Assembly: GCA_964536835.1 (NCBI GenBank)
Contig: CAZIAZ010000011.1
Span: 1 to 56,262, forward strand
From: DAONFI01 sp035403485
GTDB lineage: Bacteria > Planctomycetota > Phycisphaerae > SM23-33
DNA: 56,262 nt
Direction of reading: 5' to 3'
In this document: one piece after another, positions 33,764-42,408 of the stretch
Numbering within the stretch: position 1 is the first letter of the stretch
How the letters are laid out: every line of letters begins with the position of its first letter
Notes under the pieces: generated by a model
What the model was told of the DNA's origin: nothing
Seen by the model: the letters and a program-made list of their open reading frames with translations, nothing else
Databases searched by the model: none
Position numbers and translations under genes: made by a program

Positions 33764-35878
33764 ATGAAGAGCGTGATATATGATAATCCGGCGTATTGGA
33801 ATCTTCTGTGGGTGGTATTGATTCTGGCGATAGTCGTAGCCGTCGGCATAACGTGGCGTCGCAGGGCGTTGACGCGTTTCGTCGGCAACATATTCGCCGG
33901 CCTGCTTGCGCCAGGGGTCAGCCTTACGAGATTGCGCATCAAGGGTTGGCTGTGGGTTCTTGCGATGGTTGCGCTTGTGCTTGCACTGGTGGATATACGA
34001 TGGGGCAAGCATATGGTGGAGGTTCAGCAGAAAGGCGTGGATATCATGTTCGTGCTGGACGTGTCGCGTTCAATGCTGGCCGAGGATGTGACGCCCAATC
34101 GCCTCATGCGGGCGGAGGAATATATCGGCGATATGCTCGACGACATGAAAGGCGACCGCGCGGGGCTGGTGGTTTTTGCCGGTTCGGAAAAACTGCTTGT
34201 GCCGCTTACGGGCAATTATAGTGAAATCAAAATGGCTCTTCAGGAGGCTGGCCCGCAGAGCGTTGTGCGCGGCGGTACTGCGCTTGGCGACGCAATCAGG
34301 GTTTCAGCCCGCAGTTTTCTCGACAAGACACCTGATTACAAGGCAATCGTGGTTTTCTCCGATGGCGAGGATATGGACAGTTACGCCGTTGAAGCGGCTG
34401 CGGCTGCACATAAGGATAAGGGTGTGAAAATTTTCACCGTCGCACTTGGCGATGAAAAACAGGGCGCCCGCGTGCCGCTGCAATATACGCGGGAAGGCAA
34501 GATTTATCTCAAATACCAGGGCAAAGAGGTGTGGTCGAAAATGAACGGCAAACTGCTGGAGCAGATTGCAATCACCGGCGGCGGTGCGTATATTCCGGCG
34601 GGAACGGCTCGCCTTGACATGGCCGACGTTTATAACAAATACATCGACCCGATGCAGGAACGCGAATTCGAACAGACGCGGGTCAGCACTTATATACCGA
34701 GATATCAGTGGTTTTTAGGCCTGAGCCTGATTCTGTTCCTTATAGAGGCGTTCATACTGGGCAAACGCAACGGCGGTGCGGGAAAATTTTTCAGATTTAC
34801 GAAAAATTCGGCAGTGTGTCTGGCGATAGGCGTGATGTGTCTGGCCTGTGGCGCGACGAAGGCTGACGTCTCTCCGCAGGATGCCGTCAGGGAAGCAAAC
34901 AGGGAATTGCAAGCCGGCCAATTCGACAAAGCCCTCAAAACCTATGAACAGGTGAAGGTCAATGAGCCGCTGGACGCGCAACGGCTTATTTACAATCAGG
35001 CTGTCGCACGCTACCGGAAGGGAGAACTCCAAAAGGCACGACAACTTTTAAAACAGGCGGCTGAACAGGGCAATAAGCCGCTGGAAGCTATGGCGAGGTA
35101 CAATATCGGCAACTGTTTTTATGGCGATGCGATAAGCCTGGCCAAGCAGAAAAAATTCAAGGAAAGCATTGAACTGCTGGATAAATCGATTGCGGAGTAT
35201 CGCAAATCGCTTGCCGTGCAACAAGCCGACAATGATGCGAGAGCCAATATCGAACTTGCCGAACTCCTCAAAAAACAGTTGAAGGATGAACAGAAAAAAC
35301 AGCAGCAGCAACAGAAACAACAAAACAAGCAGAATCAGCAGCAGAATAAAAATCAGCAACAAAATAAAGACCAGAACAAGCAGAAACAACAACAGCAACA
35401 AAACAAGAACCAGCAACAGCAGAATCAGAGCAATAAAGACAGGCAGGATAAAAACAAACAGAACCGGCAACAGAATCAGCAGGATAAAAATAAACAGCAG
35501 CAAGATAAAAATCGGCAACAGCAGAACCAGGATAAACAACAGAATCGCCAGGACAATAAAGAGCAACAGAATAAACAGCCGCAAAATAAGGATAAACAAC
35601 AGCAGAACGGCCAGCAGAATCCGCAGCAACAGCAGAACAATCAGCCGCAACAGCAACAGAATCAGCCTGAACCACAATCGGGCGAAAAAGATGAAAAACA
35701 GAAATCACAAGCCGGCGGCAGCGCTTCTGCCCAGCCGCAGCAGGCAAAGCCTAAAGAACTCAGCGATGAAGAAGCCGCGCGTCTCCTCCAGGGTATTCGC
35801 GACAGAAATCTGAAACGTCGCATCGACAAATACCGTAAAATGCAGGCAGAACAGGCACCGGTTGACAAGGATTGGTGA
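33764..35878 (+). CDS. batB: BatB-like VWA protein fused to a BatC/E-like TPR domain and Q/K/N-rich tail
   Basis: This is a 704-residue two-part protein. Residues 1-340 form a BatB unit with two N-terminal helices, a VWA domain with MIDAS DVSRS (99-103) and a closing helix (FLGLSLILFLIEAFIL). Residues about 345-365 look like an internal signal segment (AVCLAIGVMCLACGATKAD). TPR repeats follow to about 505 (ARYNIGNCFYGDAISLAKQ). This suggests fusion of two neighbouring genes. Residues about 510-640 are almost only Q, K, N, D and R, and a conserved-looking end follows (LSDEEAARLLQGIRDRN). BatB and BatC are usually separate. The long polar linker should be disordered. Confidence 0.9.
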   Translation: MKSVIYDNPAYWNLLWVVLILAIVVAVGITWRRRALTRFVGNIFAGLLAPGVSLTRLRIKGWLWVLAMVALVLALVDIRWGKHMVEVQQKGVDIMFVLDVSRSMLAEDVTPNRLMRAEEYIGDMLDDMKGDRAGLVVFAGSEKLLVPLTGNYSEIKMALQEAGPQSVVRGGTALGDAIRVSARSFLDKTPDYKAIVVFSDGEDMDSYAVEAAAAAHKDKGVKIFTVALGDEKQGARVPLQYTREGKIYLKYQGKEVWSKMNGKLLEQIAITGGGAYIPAGTARLDMADVYNKYIDPMQEREFEQTRVSTYIPRYQWFLGLSLILFLIEAFILGKRNGGAGKFFRFTKNSAVCLAIGVMCLACGATKADVSPQDAVREANRELQAGQFDKALKTYEQVKVNEPLDAQRLIYNQAVARYRKGELQKARQLLKQAAEQGNKPLEAMARYNIGNCFYGDAISLAKQKKFKESIELLDKSIAEYRKSLAVQQADNDARANIELAELLKKQLKDEQKKQQQQQKQQNKQNQQQNKNQQQNKDQNKQKQQQQQNKNQQQQNQSNKDRQDKNKQNRQQNQQDKNKQQQDKNRQQQNQDKQQNRQDNKEQQNKQPQNKDKQQQNGQQNPQQQQNNQPQQQQNQPEPQSGEKDEKQKSQAGGSASAQPQQAKPKELSDEEAARLLQGIRDRNLKRRIDKYRKMQAEQAPVDKDW
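35290..35690 (+). repeat. Purine/CAG-CAA-AAT-rich low-complexity tract inside batB
   Basis: About 400 bases consist mainly of CAG, CAA, AAA, AAT and GAT codons. The stretch has few stops in other frames, so several long shadow frames arise on both strands. It encodes the Q/K/N linker and may vary in length between strains by slippage. Confidence 0.85.
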
Positions 35879-36025
35879 TGCGTCGATAATGTATGTATGC
35901 CGAGCGGCTTTCGACTGGCTGTAATCTGTGTCGCGTTGTGTTTGTCGTCGATTTTGATTGACGGATTTTCGAAAGGTTTGTGACTGGAAATTGAAATTTG
36001 CCGCAGTATGCGGTTTTGAGGTTTC

Positions 36026-37804
36026 GTGATGCAAAAGTTTTTTGGGGCAGTCAGTTTCATATTGTTGGCATTCGTGTGCGTGGCGGCGCAGGCGGGTAGC
36101 GTTGAATTTGTGCTTTCATCCAGGGAAACGACGGTCGGCATACCTGTACACGGCCAGCTTACCATAGAGAATGCGACCGATTATGAACAGCCGACGCTGC
36201 CGGATGTGGACGGATTGACCATAAAACTCTCGCCGTTTCCCAGTACGTCTTCGTTTACGCAGATAATCAACGGCAAGACGACTTCGAAACAGATAGTGTC
36301 GTTTGCCTGCGAAGTGACGCCCGTACGTGCGGGAGAATTTACCATCCCTTCGTTTGACGTCATAGTCGACGGCAGGAAATGCAGTACGTCGCCGGTGACC
36401 CTGGCGGTCAACAAAACGCAGGGTGGCGATTCGCTGTTGTTCGTGGAAATTTCCGGTGACATCAATAAGGCCTACGTCGGCCAGCAGATGACGCTTACCC
36501 TGAAAATCTATCTCAAGCCGTTTTACTCCACGCGATTCCGTCGTCAGTTGACCGAACGCGAAATGGCTTCCTCGATAGATTTCAACCGCAGTACGTGGGG
36601 CCTTTTTACCGATACCATCCACGAGCTTCGTTCTCTGCCGCAGGGTACGGAAGTTCTTCGCAAGGATTCCGAGGGTAATTCCCGCAACTATTACCTGTAT
36701 GAATTCGAATGCAAGTACGATACAAATAAGCCCGGCAGACTTTTGGGCGAAAATATCAACATTATCGTGAATTATCCCGTAAAACTTGTGCCGGTTAATG
36801 ATTTCTTCAATGACCGGCTGCGGGTTGAAAGTCGGCCCGTAAGTGCGCAGGCTTCCGTGAGCGATATTGAGATTCTGCCTGTGCCGCTCAAGGGCCGTCC
36901 GTCGCTGTTTAACGGCGCCGTCGGCAATTACGAACTGACTACGAAAGCCGTGCCTGCGGAAGTGAGCGTTGGCGACCCGATTACGCTGACTCTGATAGTA
37001 AGCGGCATTGGCCGCCTGAACGAGCTGCCTGCGCCGGAACTTCGGAAAATTCCGGAACTGATTCAGGATTTCAAAGTGCCGAACGAGCCGTTAGCCGGCG
37101 TCGTGAAAGACAATGCAAAATATTTCGTGACCAGCATACGGCCGGTCAGCGATAAGGTCGCCATGATACCGTCGATTCCGTTGACCTTCTTTGACCCGAC
37201 GACGGGCAAATTTTCGACCGTCAGCAGTGAGCCGATAAGGATAAAGGTCAAGCCGGTCGAGAAATTCACGCTCCGGAAAGTCGTCAGTGCCGCGCCGGTC
37301 GAAAAACATGTCGACAGGCTTACCGAGACGAATATAGGCATTTACGCCAATGAGACGGACGTGACGAAACTTCTGCCGTCGGACGAATATTACGTGGATG
37401 GTGTGGAGTTAGTCATATTTGCCGCCGGTCCGGCGGTGGTGTTGCTGGGTTTGCTGTTGAAACTTTATATGTGGCTGATGGGCAGCGAGTCTGCGAAGCG
37501 TCGTCGCAACGCGGGTAGAGCTGCTCGCGGCGTGCTGTCGTCGGCGGAAACGGCTGACGACGTGGAAGCCGCCGTTCTGCGTTTCGTGGCAGACCGCGCG
37601 TGTAAGCCTGTCGCAGGCATGACCCGCGGCGAAGCCGTCGCAGAAATGAAAGCTCGCCGGTGGCCGCAGAATGTCATCGACGCGGCTGACGAATTTCTGG
37701 GCCGGTGTGAACATCTGCGATATTCAGGCGGCGGAGTCGCGGCGCTGGATGAACTCAAAAAGCAGGCTCGTAAATGCCTGAGGGAAATGGACAGACAAAA
37801 ATGA
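36026..37804 (+). CDS. batD: BatD-like oxygen-tolerance membrane protein
   Basis: The 592-residue protein has a signal peptide (FILLAFVCVAAQAGS) and a long periplasmic region of Ig-like domains typical of BatD (LSSRETTVGIPVHGQLTIEN, FACEVTPVRAGEFTIPSF, VSVGDPITLTLIVSG). One transmembrane helix near 462-486 and a roughly 100-residue cytoplasmic tail follow. Its role in the Bat complex is unknown at the molecular level. The end overlaps the next gene by four bases (ATGATG), indicating coupling. Confidence 0.9.
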   Translation: MMQKFFGAVSFILLAFVCVAAQAGSVEFVLSSRETTVGIPVHGQLTIENATDYEQPTLPDVDGLTIKLSPFPSTSSFTQIINGKTTSKQIVSFACEVTPVRAGEFTIPSFDVIVDGRKCSTSPVTLAVNKTQGGDSLLFVEISGDINKAYVGQQMTLTLKIYLKPFYSTRFRRQLTEREMASSIDFNRSTWGLFTDTIHELRSLPQGTEVLRKDSEGNSRNYYLYEFECKYDTNKPGRLLGENINIIVNYPVKLVPVNDFFNDRLRVESRPVSAQASVSDIEILPVPLKGRPSLFNGAVGNYELTTKAVPAEVSVGDPITLTLIVSGIGRLNELPAPELRKIPELIQDFKVPNEPLAGVVKDNAKYFVTSIRPVSDKVAMIPSIPLTFFDPTTGKFSTVSSEPIRIKVKPVEKFTLRKVVSAAPVEKHVDRLTETNIGIYANETDVTKLLPSDEYYVDGVELVIFAAGPAVVLLGLLLKLYMWLMGSESAKRRRNAGRAARGVLSSAETADDVEAAVLRFVADRACKPVAGMTRGEAVAEMKARRWPQNVIDAADEFLGRCEHLRYSGGGVAALDELKKQARKCLREMDRQK

Positions 37805-38661
37805 TGTTTAACGAACGGGCAATCGCCATGAGAAAAATATTTGCGATATTCATGATTTTGGCATTCGTTTCAGGGGTGTCGTCGGCTGATGTCGGCCGCC
37901 TGACCGACGCCCAGAAACGGGAACTTCTCGCCGAGGCGCAGAGCGAGTATGACCGTGGTACTTCGATGGAGGCGGCCTCGCCGGACGAGGCTCGCGCGGC
38001 ATACACTAATGCTGCCGAAAAATTCCAGGTAGTTGTATCATCGCTCAGCCGGCCTGGCGGATGGCTGTATTACGACCTCGGCAATGCGTACCTGAAGTCC
38101 GGCAGGCTTGGGTTGGCGATAGCGAATTACAAGCGGGCGGCGCAGTATATCGGCGGAGATTCGCGGCTGACGTCGAATCTGGATTACGCGCGCGGCATGT
38201 GTGCGTCGCAACTGCCTCAGCCGCGCAGCCAGGGCTGGAGCGGAGCGTTGGCTGCCATGAATCGGCGAGTAAGTGCTACTGTGCGATTATGGATTGGCAT
38301 CGGCGGATGGTGTGTAATGTGGCTGGGCATATTGGGAAAAATGTTCATCAGACGCAGACGGTGGCGGATGTTGATACTTTCCGGAGCAGCCGTCTGCGTT
38401 TTGACGGCTGCCTCGCTGGCATGGGAGTATTCCGTATTAGCCGACGATTATCAGGGTGTGATTACTGCCAGAGAAACCGTAATTCGTAAGGGCAACGGCA
38501 TTGGATATGCACCGCTTTTCAAAGAGCCGCTGTGCGAAGGTGCGGAATTCCGCGTGTTGGACGAGCGTCGCGGCTGGTTGGAAGTGCAACTTGGCGACGG
38601 CAAAACCGGCTGGATACCCAAGACAGCCGCCGAACTTATTGCACCTCGCAAAATGTTTTAA
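37801..38661 (+). CDS. BatE-like TPR/SH3 membrane protein
   Basis: This 286-residue protein has a signal segment (IFAIFMILAFVSGVSS), TPR-like repeats (YYDLGNAYLKSGRLGLAIANYKRA, seen as YYDLGNAYLKSG then IANYKRA), two transmembrane helices (about 165-185 and 195-212) and a C-terminal bacterial SH3 domain (FRVLDERRGWLEVQL, TGWIPKTAAELI). This is the BatE arrangement that closes Bat operons. The start overlaps the batD stop; an ATG nine codons downstream (37828) is possible. The operon ends here, against the convergent endonuclease III gene. Confidence 0.85.
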   Translation: MMFNERAIAMRKIFAIFMILAFVSGVSSADVGRLTDAQKRELLAEAQSEYDRGTSMEAASPDEARAAYTNAAEKFQVVVSSLSRPGGWLYYDLGNAYLKSGRLGLAIANYKRAAQYIGGDSRLTSNLDYARGMCASQLPQPRSQGWSGALAAMNRRVSATVRLWIGIGGWCVMWLGILGKMFIRRRRWRMLILSGAAVCVLTAASLAWEYSVLADDYQGVITARETVIRKGNGIGYAPLFKEPLCEGAEFRVLDERRGWLEVQLGDGKTGWIPKTAAELIAPRKMF

Positions 38662-38742
38662 AACGATTCTCTAAATTTTTTTTAAAAATCTAAAAAGTCT
38701 GAAAAATCTGAAAAACCGGTATCTATCGCAAAAATCTGAGCG

Positions 38743-39405
38743 TCATTTTGCCATGTCGGCTGATGGGCAGAGCTTTTTTATTCCAAGCGGGCATTGCCGG
38801 CAGTTCGGATTTCGGGCCATGCAGTAGTTTCTGCCGTGATATATAAGCAGATGTGCATCTATCGCCCAGTCTTTCTGCGGCGTAAGAGTCATCATATCCT
38901 GCTCAATTTTAATCGGGTCGGTATGTTTGGTGAATCCGAGGCGGCCGGTCAGTCTCTTGACGTGCGTGTCGACCACAAATCCTGAGTTTATCCCGAAAGC
39001 GTTGCCGAGCACTACGTTGGCTGTCTTGCGGGCTACGCCTGGCAGACGGAGGAGTTCTTCCATTGTCTGCGGCACTTTTCCGCCGAAGTCTGAAACGAGA
39101 AGAGCGGCTGCGGCGCGGATATTTTTGGCTTTATTTCGGTAAAAACCTGTGGAACGGATGTCGTTTTCCAGTTCTTCCTGTTTTGCGCAGGCATAATCGC
39201 GGGCGGTGCGATATTTCTTAAAAAGGTCTGCCGTCACTATATTGACGCGCTCGTCAGTACATTGTGCCGAAAGAATCGTGGCTACCAGCAATTCCAGCGG
39301 CGAGACATGTTTCAGCGAACATCCGGCGTCGGGATAGAGTTTTTTCAATTCGGCAAAAACCTTATCGGCACGTTTTTTCATGTTTTCCGATGATTCAGCG
39401 GGCAT
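38743..39405 (-). CDS. nth: Endonuclease III (DNA glycosylase/AP lyase)
   Basis: This 220-residue protein matches Nth in length and layout. It has the helix-hairpin-helix LPGVARKTANVV with catalytic lysine 127, the catalytic aspartate 146 in VVDTHVKRL, and a C-terminal Fe-S cluster set at cysteines 195, 202, 205 and 213. It removes oxidised pyrimidines and cuts the abasic site. The last cysteine spacing is seven residues (CPLGIKKLC) instead of the five in the E. coli enzyme, a small loop insertion. It is transcribed alone, towards the Bat operon. Confidence 0.96.
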   Translation of the reverse strand: MPAESSENMKKRADKVFAELKKLYPDAGCSLKHVSPLELLVATILSAQCTDERVNIVTADLFKKYRTARDYACAKQEELENDIRSTGFYRNKAKNIRAAAALLVSDFGGKVPQTMEELLRLPGVARKTANVVLGNAFGINSGFVVDTHVKRLTGRLGFTKHTDPIKIEQDMMTLTPQKDWAIDAHLLIYHGRNYCMARNPNCRQCPLGIKKLCPSADMAK

Positions 39406-39517
39406 ATGTCGTTTCGTACCTCATTTGGAAAATAGAACGATTATAGAAAGAAATTTTTTGCGAACCACGCTAAATTTTTTAGCACCGGTTTACATTACCA
39501 TGTTGGCTGGACAAGAC

Positions 39518-41041
39518 TCATATTTCTATCGGCGTCTGCGGCGGTAATATTAGGGGCGGCGATTTTTTAATTTCCTGTAATTTAGGTGTCGGCTGACTGT
39601 CTTTATGTTTCGAGGATTTGCCGTTATCGTGGGTTTTAGCCGGTTGCGTTGCTGGTGCGGAGGCCGGTTGTGAGGCTGCAGCATCTGCGGCGGCTTTTGC
39701 ATCTTCGGCAGCCTTTCGGTCACGTTCCTGCTGTTCTTTTTCCTTATCGCGGAAGATTATCCAGTACTCTTCCGGCTTGACGGGTTTAGGCGGCGGCGGA
39801 AGTTGCGGCAGTTCGAGCTTGTGGATTTTAACCTTGTCTTTGGACGCAATTTGTGCGATTAATTCGTTATTGTGACTCAGTGCCCATTTTGTTTCGGCGA
39901 TGGGTATGATATATCTGGCATAATAGTCCACGGCGTAGGTTTTGCCGTTTTTATGCGACTGCATATACAGCCAGCCTGGCACGAGGGCGCGGATTATGCG
40001 GTATTCCGACTGATATTTCGGCAGACTTTCATTGTATTTTTCTTCGAACCAGAAGACTTTCCAGCCATCAGGGTCTATCAGACAGGTCTGCAGTTGCATG
40101 CCCCAGCCGATGATGTATTTGCCGTCCTTCGTCCAGTCGAGCACTCTGAATGGTTCGGTATAAAACGTCTGTCGCACCTGGGTGCTGTAATCGGTGACTT
40201 TCAGCGGCTTTAGCTGCACGAGTATGCCGCCGCACTTGCCCTTCTGGTCCCATGACCAGCCGAACGCGATGAACAGCCGCTTGCTGTCGGGACTCCACAC
40301 TACGCCGCGATTTTCACCGAACCTCTCCAAAAGCGAATTCGACAGTCTGCCGGTTTCAACGTCCAGCAGCCTTATGTGCAGCTGTCCCAACAGAAGCATG
40401 GTTTTGCCGTCGGGCGACCAGAATTCCGCGAATGCGTCCTGCTCGTAGAGATTCGTCAAATCGCGGAACAGCGTCACGCGATTGCCTTCGTCGGAGCTGA
40501 AATATTGCCTGAATACGCATTTGTACGTGACCGTTTCATTTTTAGCCGGCGGCAGTATCGACGTGTAAACCACTTCCTCCGCGTTCAGCCATCGCAGTGT
40601 GCCGATGCGTTCATCCTTCATGGTAAGCCGGTTGAGTTTGAACGTGGCGATGTCCATTATGTCGACGGCGTTGCTGCTGACTATCGCCATCTTTTTATTG
40701 TCGGGGCTGATTGCGACGTATTTGACCAGCGATTCCGTGGCGAAATTCGGGGTTTTCTTTTTCTTGAGCGTCTGGAGGATATATGTTGTCTGCGGCGTGT
40801 CCGTCCTGGCAAAGCCGACGTATTCATACGTCGTGCCCTTGAGATAGCCTTCGTCCATTTCGCCCCATAAATCCTGGAAAATCCATGAATACCCGACCAT
40901 CGAATCGTCTTCGCTGAAAATTACGCTGGTGGTGTCTTCTTTGATGACGCTGCAGCCGGCGCAGAAAAGCAGAGGCAATATCGCCGCCGTCACGGCTTGC
41001 CTGAGAAGATAATTTCCGCCGATGTTTTTATAATATTTCAT
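39518..41041 (-). CDS. Beta-propeller lipoprotein with Pro/Ala/Gln-rich tail
   Basis: The 507-residue protein has a lipobox (LLFCAGC, cysteine about 30) and PD40-like propeller blades (YVAISPDNKKMAIVSS, AEFWSPDGKTMLLLG, GVVWSPDSKRLFIAFG, RVLDWTKDGKYIIGWG). A charged helix (DKEKEQQERDRKAAEDAKAA) and a low-complexity A/P/Q/K tail follow. It is probably anchored to the outer membrane facing the periplasm. No enzymatic motif is seen. It is preceded by the family-1 repeat element. Confidence 0.7.
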   Translation of the reverse strand: MKYYKNIGGNYLLRQAVTAAILPLLFCAGCSVIKEDTTSVIFSEDDSMVGYSWIFQDLWGEMDEGYLKGTTYEYVGFARTDTPQTTYILQTLKKKKTPNFATESLVKYVAISPDNKKMAIVSSNAVDIMDIATFKLNRLTMKDERIGTLRWLNAEEVVYTSILPPAKNETVTYKCVFRQYFSSDEGNRVTLFRDLTNLYEQDAFAEFWSPDGKTMLLLGQLHIRLLDVETGRLSNSLLERFGENRGVVWSPDSKRLFIAFGWSWDQKGKCGGILVQLKPLKVTDYSTQVRQTFYTEPFRVLDWTKDGKYIIGWGMQLQTCLIDPDGWKVFWFEEKYNESLPKYQSEYRIIRALVPGWLYMQSHKNGKTYAVDYYARYIIPIAETKWALSHNNELIAQIASKDKVKIHKLELPQLPPPPKPVKPEEYWIIFRDKEKEQQERDRKAAEDAKAAADAAASQPASAPATQPAKTHDNGKSSKHKDSQPTPKLQEIKKSPPLILPPQTPIEI

Positions 41042-41090
41042 CTTTTATATGTTACTCAAAGTGACCGATTGACGATATTTACCTTTACAC

Positions 41091-41264
41091 CTAGAACCTG
41101 TCCCAAAAACCTTGGCTGCCTGCAATCGGCACTTTTGCAGCCTGGCGGCGTCAGGAAAACGGCAGAATATTTTTTTTAAAAAAATATGCCGCTATTTTTC
41201 TTCCTTGCCAGCCCGCAAAATTGCTCGATTTCGGCGACGCCCATGTTTTTGGGATAGGTTCTAG
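41091..41264. repeat. Family-1 MITE-like inverted-repeat element (174 bp)
   Basis: The ends CTAGAACCTGTCCCAAAAAC and GTTTTTGGGATAGGTTCTAG are 20-bp inverted repeats with one mismatch. The interior continues as an imperfect palindrome to the centre (ATATTTTTTTTAAAAAAATAT), so the whole unit can fold into one long hairpin of about 85 bp. It encodes nothing. Its right half recurs at 1-55 and its last 17 bases near 51130-51146. It lies between the ABC transporter and the propeller lipoprotein, and the T-rich centre may also terminate transcription. Confidence 0.75.
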
Positions 41265-41341
41265 TAATCTGGAAACCATCATATCGGTCAGTTTGAAATA
41301 TGTTATGTCTCTGCGTGTTATGTATATCGGCTTTTTTTGCA

Positions 41342-42406
41342 TTATTCTTTGAGCAATATGACGTCTTTCGGGTCAGCCAGCAGCATTGCCACCGTACCTG
41401 GTTCAATCGTATCGCATTGGCGGCCGTGTATGGATGCCTTCCAGTTCTCGCCTTGTGCGAGTGAAAATACGAACTGCCAGCCGCCGCCGGTGAAAATTCT
41501 GAACTCCATGGTTCCTGGCAGGCCGTCGGCTGTTTCATCGGGCGAGACCAGCCTTACGCATTCAGGCCTTACGCAGCATGTGACGGCTTGGCCGACGACG
41601 AAACCCGTCGCCGCCGACTCGATATTGCCGCATGAGGTCTCGACGGTAGTCGTTTCGCCGGCTTTTACGACCCGGCCGGCGATGAAGTTCGCTTCGCCGA
41701 TGAAGTCTGCGACGAATTTTTCAGACGGCGACGAGTACAATTCCTGCGGCGTAGCGACCTGGACGATTTTTCCATTGTTCATGACGGCTATGCGGTCAGC
41801 CATCGCCAGCGCTTCAGCCTGGTCGTGCGTGACGTAGACTGCCGTCGTATTGCTGCGTTTTATGAGTTCCCGCAACTGCAGTCGCATATTTGCCCGCAGT
41901 TTCGCATCCAGATTGCTTAGCGGTTCGTCGAGCAGCAGGCATTCTGCGTCAGCCGCCAGCGCACGTGCGACGGCTACCCGCTGCTGTTGGCCGCCGGAAA
42001 GTTCATTCGGCTTGCGTGAAGCGTATTTGTGCATTTCCACCAGTCGCAGGCTGTTTTCGACGGCTGATGCGCATTTTTCGCTGTTTACTCCTTTCATTTT
42101 CGGCCCGAATGCTACGTTCTGCGCCACCGTCATGTGCGGCCACAGTGCGTAGTTCTGAAAAATCATGGCTGTGTCGCGTTTTTCGGCGTTGAGTTTCGTT
42201 ACGTCGCGGCCGGCGATGATTACGCGTCCGCTGTCCGGCCTGACGAGGCCGGCGATTATCCGCAGCAGCGTGGTTTTGCCGCAGCCGCTCGGCCCGAGCA
42301 GAAAGAACAGCTCGCCTGGTTTTATCTCTAGACTCACGTCGTCGACCGCAGGTATCCGGCCGGCGTCGAATTTTTTTGTCACGTTTTTGAGTATTATTTC
42401 GTTCAT
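41342..42406 (-). CDS. ABC transporter ATPase, Fbp/Pot-type (iron or polyamine class)
   Basis: The 354-residue protein has Walker A GPSGCGKTT (about 38-46), a Q-loop in MIFQNYALWPHM, the signature LSGGQQQRVAVARAL, Walker B CLLLDEPLSNLDAKLR and the H-loop VTHDQAEALA. A C-terminal TOBE domain follows (CVRPECVRLVS). It energises import by the permease and binding protein encoded upstream. The ATG lies two codons inside a GTG that overlaps the permease stop; either may be used. Confidence 0.95.
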   Translation of the reverse strand: MNEIILKNVTKKFDAGRIPAVDDVSLEIKPGELFFLLGPSGCGKTTLLRIIAGLVRPDSGRVIIAGRDVTKLNAEKRDTAMIFQNYALWPHMTVAQNVAFGPKMKGVNSEKCASAVENSLRLVEMHKYASRKPNELSGGQQQRVAVARALAADAECLLLDEPLSNLDAKLRANMRLQLRELIKRSNTTAVYVTHDQAEALAMADRIAVMNNGKIVQVATPQELYSSPSEKFVADFIGEANFIAGRVVKAGETTTVETSCGNIESAATGFVVGQAVTCCVRPECVRLVSPDETADGLPGTMEFRIFTGGGWQFVFSLAQGENWKASIHGRQCDTIEPGTVAMLLADPKDVILLKE

Positions 42407-42408
42407 GT

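Noticed and set aside
35048..35677. 209-residue Leu/Ile/Val-rich minus-strand open frame, seemingly a membrane protein
   Set aside because: It is the antisense of the CAG/CAA/AAT-rich batB tract; low-complexity DNA opens several frames on both strands, and it has no start signals.
35286..35813. 175-residue plus-strand frame rich in Asn/Arg/Ser
   Set aside because: It is the second frame of the same batB tract; the batB frame runs through with conserved VWA and TPR domains.
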